From Acanthamoeba lenticulata (lineage: Eukaryota > Discosea > Longamoebia > Acanthamoebidae), in contig NAVB01002442.1 in NCBI GenBank assembly GCA_002179805.1, positions 1 through 13,157 on the forward strand: a stretch of DNA of 13,157 nt, in the 5' to 3' direction. The notes under the pieces were generated by a model, which did no database searches, had not been told where the DNA came from, and saw nothing but the letters and a program-made list of their open reading frames with translations. Made by a program: the position numbers and the translations under genes. Every line of letters starts with the position of its first letter. Position 1 is the first letter of the stretch. Below are positions 1 through 7,583 of this stretch, in pieces.

Positions 1-1161
1 GGCCAGGCCCTGCGCGAAGCTGGCCGCTGTCGTCGTTGTCGTCGGCGACAACGACGACGATAGACCCACCGGCTGCGGGGTCGGCACTGGCGCGGCGGCA
101 GCGGCGGGCTTGGCAGAGGCGGCGGCGGCGTTGGCGGCCACGGCCGCCGCTGCCGCGGTCAACGCGGGCGTGACCCTGCTGGCCGTCCCGCCAAAGTTGT
201 ACGTCGTCGGCGACGACGGCGATGATGATGACGGCGATGAAGAAGCCGAAGATGACGTCCCCAGCGGCGGCTGGGAAAGCGCCGGAGGGTAGAACGGTCT
301 CGTCGGCGAGGCGTTCGCCGGTCCGGGCGCCGACGACGGCGCGTGATAGGGCGCCGACGGGAATGCGGCGGCCAGCGCCTCGGGCGAAAGGAACGTGAAG
401 GCTCCCGAGGCCGTGGCTGTAGCTGTGGCTGTGGCCGTCGACGCTGGTGCGGGCATGGGGAGGGCCGTCAAGGAGACGGCGCGCGTCAGCCCGGCGGCTC
501 CTCCGGAGCCAGCGGCGGCCGGCGGTGGCGCGAGGCTCGAGGACGAGACCGAGCGGGCCACGCTGTGGTGGTGGTGGTGGTGGGCCGGCAGCAACGTTGC
601 TGCTGCTGTTGTTGTCGACGGTGACGACGATGTCGGCGATGTCGACGTCGACGCCGCGGCGGATGGGATTGGGACAGATGAGGACGAGGACGAGGAAGAA
701 GCGGGCAAGGACGAGAAGAAGGACGGTGAGGAAGACGAAGGCAAGAGCGGTGGAGGCAGCGCGTGGCGCGGCATGGGCGGCGAGATCGAGCGGGCCAGTC
801 GGGCCGACGCGCTGCGCCCGGCCGGCTTGCCGCCAGCACGAGGCGGGGGCGGGAAGTGGATGCCCGCCAGGCCCGACGAGCCGCTGGAGGCCGGCGTGGC
901 GCTAGCAGTAGAGGAAGAAGAAGAAGAAGAAGGCGTAGTGGAGAACGTGGGCAAGAGAAGACCTGACTGGCCCGCGAGATCGCTCACCGACCGTGCCTGC
1001 ACAGGTAAGAGAAGTGAATAAGGTCACACGTGGGCTCGATTCGAGTTGCCCGTGGCAAACTCGCGTTCTCAGTTTATTTAATCAATTAAAACAATAAATA
1101 TACAAAATAAAAACAAACAGTCCCCAAGGTGGTATCTACGTACCGGCGTAGTCGAATTCAT
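1..1161 (-). CDS. Ser/Pro/Thr/Ala-rich low-complexity protein, 5' part, runs off left edge
   Basis: I do not recognise this gene. A minus-strand frame stays open from position 996 to the window edge (332 codons). The start is inferred at ATG 1161-1159, just downstream of an in-frame TGA (1170-1168). The first exon is only 18 nt (MNSTTP, 1161-1144). It ends at a GTACGT donor, and the 147-nt AT-rich intron (1143-997) ends in TTACCTGTGCAG. Both sides are phase 0. The visible 338 residues hold poly-Ser runs, a six-His run (residues 145-150, nt 565-582), Thr-Ala repeats and a Pro/Ala-rich stretch, with no folded domain visible. Such sequence is common in amoebal kinases and transcription regulators, but the domain part lies outside the window. 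Antisense frames here are also long because the low-complexity DNA shares the same GC-rich third positions; the one on the plus strand is interrupted by a TAG at 290, whereas this frame is not. A simpler alternative is a start at ATG 774. Confidence 0.6.
997..1143 (-). other. Inferred first intron of the low-complexity gene
   Basis: The 147-nt segment has a GTACGT donor and a pyrimidine-containing TGTGCAG acceptor. Its centre (about 1070-1120) is very AT-rich compared with the GC-rich exon. It contains an in-frame TGA (1026-1024), so it must be removed if the upstream ATG at 1161 is used. Confidence 0.5.
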
Positions 1162-1495
1162 TGTGATTCAGAAACGTGTGGTGCTCTGGAGATGAGGACG
1201 GGTTGTGATTGGACACGTGGCTGCTGCGAAGCTGTTAAATCGTCCAATGCGGCTTGTCTAGGTTTTCTGAAGGCTGTTAGCGCGCTGCTACAACCCGTGT
1301 GGTTGTGTGTGGTGTGTCAAGTGCTCTCTATCTTTCTGGTGTGGCTCCGTTACCGCCTGACGGGGGGTTCTCCCTCTCGCGTTCTGCTTCACGCGCCAGG
1401 CAGTTGGCCTGAAAGTTCGCGCGATTCATCATTTTCTTTAGGCGCACCGTAAAAATTTCTTTTTCTAAACTATTTTCTCTGCTTTCCCATTGCCC
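1162..1495. other. Intergenic spacer between gene 1 start and gene 2 stop
   Basis: These 334 nt lie between the 5' end of the low-complexity gene and the stop codon of the ankyrin/F-box/GTPase gene, both on the minus strand. They should hold the 3' UTR of the latter and the promoter of the former. There is a GT-rich patch near 1297-1320 and a T-rich patch near 1455-1480. I see no clear AATAAA or TATA element and no convincing coding frame. Confidence 0.5.
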
Positions 1496-3685
1496 TTATT
1501 GGACAATGCACTTGGCGCGTACTCCCAGTGGTGTAGTGCCGTCCCGCGTCGCTGCCCTTTGTGCTCTCAGCCGCTCCACCACGTCCCGCCGCGGCACGTG
1601 ATACCCGTCCAGCGGCCTGAACGCGGACGTGGGATTAACGACCTCCTCGACCAGCCGATGGAACGGTAGCGCGACTGCCGTGTCGTGTGAGGCACGTGGG
1701 TAAATGTAGTGGCATCAGGGAAACCGTCACCGCCAACAAGTTGTTGAGGAAAAGAGAGACCTTGTTCGCCGTTGAGCGCGCTCACTTCGACGCAGGCGCA
1801 CGCACCCACCTCGCGCGCCATCGCCAAGCCCTCCTCAGCCGACACCTGGCGGAAGGCCGACAAGTCGAGCTTGTTTGCCACTGCGCGGCAGTGATCAACA
1901 TGAGTGACATGTGTGGAATGAAGAGGACAACCGAAAGAAAAGAAGTCCAACCAAGAATGACGGCTGGCTTTGGCTCGTCCGGAGCAGAAATGCACATGAA
2001 CATGTCGATCCACTCGCGGACTCTCTGCCAGCTGCGTCGCTTGGTGATGTCGTAGACAACCACCAAGCCGTGCATTCCACTGAAGGTCTTGTTCGCGCCG
2101 ATGGTCTTGTTCCACCGGCCAGGGTTGTCGACTTGCCATCCCAGGCCGAACACTTCGTCACAGATTTCCAGCTTGATCTGCTTGCCATCAAGCTCGATGA
2201 ATTTGTTGAGGAACATGAACCGCACGACAGATTGTAGCTGCAACCACCTGTGATGGACAAAGCGGCCAATCAAGGTCGTCTTGCCCACGCCAGCGTCGCC
2301 AAGGGCCAGGAACTTGAGCTCGAGTTGTTGGCCGTCTGTGGCTGCGTTGACGATCGGGCGCTGGAACAGCACCTCGAGGCGCTCACGCAGCCACGCCATG
2401 TAGCGCACCTTGCCTCGACCGTCTTCCTCAGGACTCGGGCTGTTGTCGGCCGCGTCGCCGCAGAAGCGGTCCCAGAGGCGGTCGTCCTCGCTCAGCTCCT
2501 TGAGCTCCTGTAAATTGATGTCAATTGCCCGGCGAGCAGCGGCGATAGTCCGAGCTGCTGCGCGATCAGGACTCGTACCGAGCAAACCTGGGCCACAAAG
2601 CAGAGGTCGTAGGGCTCCAGCCACGAGAGGACCTCCAGCATCAGCTCTTGCGGCAGCGCCAGCAGCAGATTGGGCTGCGCCGCACGCAGGAGGTCGACCA
2701 CGGCCTGGTGGCCGGCCTCCCGTGCCAGCTCGACCGTCGTTTGACGGTCGCAGTTGATGGCATGTGCGCAGGCTCCGCGCGAGAGCAAGAGTTCGACGAC
2801 CTCGGCATGGCCCGAGCGCGCGGCGAGGTGCATGGGCGTGTTCCCGCTGCCGTCCGGTTGGTTGATCCCTGTTGTCGTCGTCCACCAGCGTCAAGTTCGA
2901 GACGCTTGTAGCGCAAGTAAAAGCAGGGCACACCACATCCCGGCCGCGAGAGCAAAAGCTCGACAACGGGCCAGTTGCCGTGCGCGCAGACCATGTGGAA
3001 CGGCGTCACTCCGAGTTCGTCGGGACTGCGTCAAACGCGGTTCTTGCGGATGTGAGCGCACGTGAATGGCGCGTCAGGCGAGTAGGAAAGGCGTAAGCAC
3101 GAGAAAGGATTGGCCCCGGCGGCCATAAGCAACTGCCAGAGCTCGAGTGATGGCCTCGATGGCTTGGCCCAGTCCTTGGCCGCTTGGATCCACTTCGCTG
3201 CCGAACCCACCGATCGCAGTTTCTGACACCTCCGGGAGTCAGGTCATCGTTGTACAACAACAAGATGAGACTAAGGCACGTGAAGTAGAGTACGGCAGGG
3301 AAGGGCCCACGCTGCTCGCTGGCAAGCCAGTGCAGCTCTGACCAGCCGTCGTGCCTCGTTTGCGAGTAGGCGCCGTGTTCCACGAGCAGACGCACCAAGC
3401 CCACATCGAATCGCTGGACGGCAGGCCACAGGCCCGTCAGCTCATCCTTCTTGTCGCCTCTTTGCCCCAGTGAAGAGCCCACACGAAAGCTGTCGGAGGA
3501 TAATGAACCATTATCCCTGCATGACTGCCCCGACAAGGTGGTGCCGTTGGCAGCAGAGCACAAAATGTCAAAAGATATAAAACACGTATGTACCGCGCGC
3601 CGGTCGTGCTGGTCGCCGTAGGGTGAGTCTTTACGTCCACGTATAGTGCCAGCTCCGCTGCACACCCGTCTTGGGCCTGCCTCAT
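1496..3685 (-). CDS. Ankyrin repeat - F-box - Ras-like GTPase fusion with C-terminal CaaX box
   Basis: Eight exons were inferred: 3685-3594, 3516-3294, 3222-3101, 3025-2934, 2868-2579, 2507-1952, 1880-1761 and 1674-1496. Every junction keeps frame and the total is exactly 558 codons (557 residues). Order: ankyrin repeats (about 52-240, e.g. NTPMHLAARSGHAEVVELLL), F-box (about 245-288, LPQELMLEVLSWLEPYDLC then LWDRFC), Ras-like GTPase (about 335-515), then a short tail ending CIVQ. GTPase motifs: P-loop GDAGVGKTT (343-351), DNPGR (400-404) at the DxxGQ position, NKLD (461-464) and SAL (492-494). Family knowledge: an F-box recruits Skp1/cullin-1, ankyrins bind partners, and CIVQ fits prenylation. 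Inference: a membrane-tethered ubiquitin-ligase adaptor with a built-in nucleotide switch. The start is the first ATG in frame, with AT-rich sequence upstream. The exon 1 join is the least certain; the other joins are supported by motif continuity. Confidence 0.85.
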
Positions 3686-3773
3686 GGTCGTTTGAATCCT
3701 TTCTTATGCTAGTAAATAATTTTGTTATTTTTTATTATTTTCTGGCCTGAATATTTAATTCTTAAAAAGGGCG
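3686..3773 (-). promoter_or_regulatory. AT-rich spacer upstream of gene 2, with polyadenylation signal of the upstream unit
   Basis: This strongly AT-rich stretch precedes the inferred ATG of the ankyrin/F-box/GTPase gene. It probably holds its promoter and also the 3' end of the transcript coming from higher coordinates. On the minus strand AATAAA occurs at 3736-3731, 38 nt beyond a TGA that closes the exon-like tail at 3774. Motif presence is seen; function is inferred. Confidence 0.4.
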
Positions 3774-4024
3774 TCAAGGGTTGAGAACACCACGCAGGAC
3801 CAGCACATCAGGCTGGCCTGCGTCGATGATCAGCCGCATGCGTTCCACAGATGTTATGACGAAGTAACCCTACAACCAAGCACCTAGCCTATCCTTCAAG
3901 CGGTCTACTGCCTTCTTGGCGAGCCCCTTGTGGGAGGGCATCTGGAATTGTGGTAAAGAACAAGAAAAATTGGTTTAATGTTATTTTCATTTACCAAGTT
4001 CGCTTGTCTTGATAGATCGCGGAC
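3774..4024 (-). other. Exon-like spliced tail downstream of gene 3 stop
   Basis: No complete gene is visible here, yet the minus strand looks like the 3' end of a spliced transcript. After the TGA of gene 3 (4027-4025) the same frame continues as VRDLSRQANL to a GTAAAT donor at 3994. A 53-nt AT-rich intron (3994-3942) ends in ATTCCAG. The next block reads MPSHKGLAKKAVDRLKDRL and meets a TAG (3872-3870). The same frame then reads 31 further codons, beginning GYFVITSVERMRLIIDAGQP, to TGA 3776-3774. A 39-nt GTAGAC..TGTAG segment (3908-3870) could be a second, very short intron that would remove the TAG. AATAAA follows at 3736-3731. It may be a spliced 3' UTR, a small separate gene, or a decayed C-terminus. 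Confidence 0.35.
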
Positions 4025-5244
4025 TCAGTTGAGAAGGTTGTAGATGTCCGACGAACGCTGCCCCCGCTGATGCTCGTTGGATTGCTGTGCGGGACACAGA
4101 CCAACAGCGCTGGCCAGCAACTCGAGGCCTGAGCCCAAACTTCCACTCTGCGTCTTCACGTGGCTCTGGGCTTGAGCTTGCGCTTGGGCTTGGGCTTGCA
4201 GGCGAACGCGAAGCTGATGCTCAAGTGCCGAGCGGGCTGACTTGGGCACTTGCTGAGACGGCTGGGGCGGAGCAGCGGTTCGGAGGCGGCGCGAGTCCTC
4301 GGGCTGGGGATGTTGCTGTGTGTAGCCCATTGGCGCGGCTTGCTCGGGAGGGACCATCACGGACATACCTGTCCACGTCGTACTGGTCTCCAGTGGAGTA
4401 CTGGCGAGAGACCCTGTATGACGGGGGCTGTGGCGCTCGTCCTCGCTGTCCACTTCAGGTACAACGGCGTGGGCCATCTCCCCGCAGAACTTGGTTGGAA
4501 TGTCCGCTTGTTGGGCTGAGGAACTGGAAGAGCTCCCAACAGCGCTTGAAGCTCCTCGGGCCCGCTTGCCTTGCGAGGGCTTGTCGGGGGCGCCGCTCCG
4601 GGCGCGCTTGTTGCATGTGGCCGTCGTGGTCCTCTTCTTCCTTCCTCCCGCCTGGCGCGACCTTGGAGTCGAGACCGGCGAGGTGTCTTCCTTCTCTTGG
4701 GCTTGATCGCCTGGCTCGTACTCTCGGCCGATGGCGCTCAGCTTGAAGTTGACTCGGTCGGTGTTGACGCACAGCTTGTGTCCGAGCCAAGCTGCGGACA
4801 GGAGGGGGGAAACGTCAGCCGGGGAAGTACAACGACAACACCGGACATCAACATGCCTTGCGTGGGGTTGAGGTAGGGCTCTCGAAGGAGAAACAGGCAC
4901 AGTTGAATATTATTGACTGTCTCGTTCATCTTCGCCCACTCCAATGGTTCGAGAGAAGAGGTTTTACCCAGCAGGGCCGCTTCGGCCACCTCCTCAGCAA
5001 AGGTTCGTACCTGCAAAGAGAATAATCATGAAAACCGTTCAACAACCCAACAACACAGGTCTAGCAGCTATGCGTTCATCAAAGGCGTAAGTGCCCGTAC
5101 GTTCTCCCACAAGTTGCTTCGTAGGGTGTCAGTGACTTGCCCGCTGGATCCAGTAAACTGTTGTGTGGTTGTTGGCGTTGGTGGTGTCATGAAGTTGGTG
5201 CTTGCACCTGCTTGGCTTTGGAGCATGACGGCGGGAGACCACAT
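4025..5244 (-). CDS. Protein of unknown function with basic patches and Gln-Ala repeat
   Basis: I do not recognise the family. Three exons (5244-5101, 5010-4842, 4791-4025) join in frame to 359 residues; introns are 90 and 50 nt (TTTGCAG and CTGTCCGCAG acceptors). The start is the first ATG after in-frame stops near 5300. Residues 1-48 are Thr/Pro/Gln-rich. Residues 49-135 are the only part that looks folded, predicted helical, with NNIQLCLFLLREPYLNP and AWLGHKLCVNTDRVNFKL. Residues 155-168 and 178-183 are Lys/Arg-rich and resemble nuclear localisation signals. The rest is low-complexity, with an alternating Gln-Ala run at 303-313. Nuclear location is an inference from the basic patches only. 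A GTATGT within the last exon is not needed as a donor, because the frame runs through. Confidence 0.7.
4166..4198 (-). repeat. Gln-Ala coding microsatellite
   Basis: A six-base repeat, degenerate at third positions (CAAGCC/CAAGCG/CAAGCT), encodes an alternating Gln-Ala run at residues 303-313 of the gene 3 protein. Such tracts vary in length between strains. Confidence 0.7.
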
Positions 5245-5836
5245 GCGGAAGTTGTGTGTGCGTGTGTGGTTTACTTTGACTCTTGGTCGAGAGCGTTAGG
5301 CAACCTAGAACGGTGCGCTGTCGTCACTTTCTTCTCCTTGGCTCTCTGCTCTGTCAACAGTGATGTCTTGGCTTGAAGCCTGCCAGACTGTACTTCTGTC
5401 GACAAGGTTTCGCAACAACAACGTCATGCCAAGCGAGCCTCTTTCGTTATCCGGCCTGTGTACGTCAACTCGACGGCTCCCGACGATCAATGTCGACAAT
5501 ATATGACGTTGCAAAGTAGCGCCAATTACGAATCCCTCTTGTTTTATTGGTGTGTTCTACTTCTTGCAGATGATGCCTGTTTATCTTCCCACACACGTGT
5601 TCTTGCCTAGGAGGCCAGAAGCAAGAAAGAAGTAGAAGCAGGCTGTTGGGTAGAGAAAACTCTGTGTACATTTGATGACGTAGGTTGATGCCGGAAGAAG
5701 CCAAAAGGAGGCGTAGTGCACCAACTACAGACAAAAAGGCAAAGCGGACGCGAACGAGGAGGGCCGCAGCAAGGACAGGCGGCCGAGTAGAGTACACAAC
5801 ACAACAACAACTTGCGATGTGGAGAAGGAGGCACGT
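5245..5836. other. Intergenic region between G-alpha stop and gene 3 start
   Basis: These 592 nt separate two minus-strand genes and should contain the G-alpha 3' UTR and the gene 3 promoter. A minus-strand AATAAA lies at 5548-5543, about 290 nt past the G-alpha stop, and is a weak polyadenylation candidate. A minus-strand reading frame from ATG 5425 ends at TAG 5305 (ending GEESDDSAPF). I could not connect it to gene 3 by splice sites of sensible length, so it is left unannotated. A GT-rich patch lies near 5250-5270. Confidence 0.45.
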
Positions 5837-7323
5837 CTAGAAGTTGAAGGTGTCGAGAGCCTCAGAGAGCCAGATGTCCTTGCAGGCGTCAAATACCATT
5901 TGGATGTTGGACGTGTCGGTGGCCGTAGTCAAGTGGATGTAAAGTTGCCTGTTGGGCGAGTGGTTGCGCGAGTTGAACTGCTCCTCGATCCACTTCTTAG
6001 CCTTGGCCACGTCCTGGCCGCCCTTGTACTCGTTAAAGTAGTCGCCTGTTGGGAGCTTGATAAGTTGCTGAAAGAAGAACAAGACAAAGAAGAAGACATC
6101 GACGCCGCGAGGGTCGAGGAAGGCAAGCGTGCTCTTAAGACGAAGACGATGAATGAGGGAGGTGATCACGTACTGAGGTTGCTGTGCTCAAACTTCTGCT
6201 CGAAGATGTCGACCTTGTTGAGGAAGAGGATAATGGGCTTCTGGTGGAACCAGTCGTTGTTGATAGTGTCCTCGAACAGCTTGAGAGACTCGATCATGCG
6301 GTTGGTCTCGTTGTCTTCCTCGAGCACTTGATCGTACTCAGACAGCGCAGCGACGAAGATGATCGCCGTCACGTCCTCGAAGCAGTGGATCCACTTACGG
6401 CGCTCATTGCGCTGGCCGCCCACGTCCACCATCCTATTGACGTCAAGCAACCCACCCCATGAGGGATTGAAACAAGAAAGTAGTCAGTCTTCTTGTTCAA
6501 CAAGGAGCAACGGCATTCGTGGAATGCCAAGAATGCTTCGTGTAGCGCGAGTAGAGGCGGGAGAGGCTGGTGTTGGTACGTGAAGTTGAGGTTGTTGTGG
6601 GAGAACTGGGTCTCGACGATGCCTGTGGTGCGCTTGCGGATGTGGAGGATATCCTCGTCGGTGATGCGGTATTCGTTAAGATCCTTGAATCGCTCCAAGT
6701 TGGAGAAGAAACTGAGTGCGGGATGAGGAAGGTGAGATGAGACAACGAAATGGAACTGCCAAAGGAAGGATCGTACTAGTGAGTCGAATCGCTCAGCTGG
6801 AATTCGTTGGAGCGCTTGAAAGCGGCAGCAATGCCCTCATCGGCCCACAGCTGTCGAATCGCATCGTAGAGCTCTGGAGTCCAATCTACTTCCTCGACTT
6901 CCTCGTCGAATGCGGCCAACAGCTGTGCCTCCTTCTTCAACGAATCCGAGATGGGAATGCCTGCCCGAAGCAAAATAACGCAGCGGGAAAAGGGATGAGG
7001 AAAAATCAGCGGCGCGAGAAGATTGGGAACGGTAGCGTACCGAGCTTACGCGCGCCATGGACAAGGTTGCGCATGTTGACGACCATATTGCTGGCCATCT
7101 GGTGTTTGTATTCGGCGAGCTCTTTCTCGCCGAAGCCATTGAGGTAGAGGATGTGCATTTGTTTGGCAACGGTCGATTTGCCCGAAGCACCAGCTCCTAG
7201 CAAGAGCAACTTAACCTCCTTGGTGGCCTTCTTCTTTGCCATAGCAAGTTCCTTATCGATCATTCGCGACTGCTCGGCCGCCTTCTTGTCGTCCCCGCTC
7301 AAGTTGCTGCACCCGGCTCCCAT
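5837..7323 (-). CDS. Heterotrimeric G-protein alpha subunit
   Basis: Five exons (7323-7041, 6960-6777, 6711-6580, 6433-6174, 6045-5837) total 1068 nt, giving 355 residues, the usual G-alpha length. Introns are 80, 65, 146 and 128 nt and all donors begin GTAC. Family role: GTP-binding switch coupling seven-helix receptors to effectors with G-beta/gamma at the plasma membrane. Motifs seen: MGAGCS N-terminus (N-myristoylation at Gly2, possible palmitoylation at Cys5), P-loop GAGASGKST (43-51), switch I RKRTTGI with Arg181, DVGGQ (203-207, catalytic Gln207), NKVD (272-275) and TTATDT (326-331). The helical domain lies between P-loop and switch I. Oddities: P-loop position 47 is Ala where family members nearly always have Glu. 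The C-terminus ends SEALDTFNF, with no Cys at position -4, so no pertussis-toxin-type site is expected. Confidence 0.95.
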
Positions 7324-7583
7324 TGTGGCAAATTTAAATGTTCAATTCTCTCGGTATTGAAGCTGATCCGGGCAGCAGTCGTGCTATTTTTCCCTCCTCC
7401 TTCCTCCTTCGACAATAGCCGTACGCGCTTCCCTTCAAGTTTGATTCAACCGTCTCGTCCTCCGCTTCCCAGCCCTAATTAATTGCGTATTAATTTTTGA
7501 GCTGTCGACTGATAAAACTATTTTTCTGTGGGTTCTCACATCGCAAGCAGCTTATTCGCGCGGTTCGACCTGGAGCCCACAAA
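7324..7583 (-). promoter_or_regulatory. Spacer holding G-alpha promoter and kinase 3' UTR
   Basis: These 260 nt separate the TKL kinase stop from the G-alpha start; both genes are on the minus strand. AT-rich patches lie at 7327-7345 and 7476-7500. I see no clear TATA box and no coding potential. Confidence 0.45.

Noticed and set aside
384..392. Possible prokaryotic-style ribosome binding sites and operon spacing
   Set aside because: Spliced genes with family-consistent joins show this is eukaryotic DNA, so purine-rich tracts are not treated as ribosome binding sites.
395..1021. Plus-strand 208-codon frame rich in Ala, Val, Glu and Asp
   Set aside because: It is antisense to a longer minus-strand frame, depends on repeat DNA, and the same phase is cut by a TAG at 290-292.
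1129..1452. Plus-strand frame of 107 codons
   Set aside because: It begins with GTG, has no ATG near its start, shows no domain and lies in an intergenic spacer.
3006..3665. Continuous minus-strand frame as an unspliced start of gene 2
   Set aside because: It would start at GTG and read through AT-rich intron sequence; it also leaves the ankyrin frame after 3294. The spliced model from ATG 3685 fits better.
5305..5425. Minus-strand frame ending GEESDDSAPF as an upstream exon of gene 3
   Set aside because: It is closed by a TAG, and no donor/acceptor pair of realistic length connects it to the gene 3 start.
5819..6462. Plus-strand frames overlapping the G-alpha gene
   Set aside because: They are antisense shadows of well-supported G-alpha exons.
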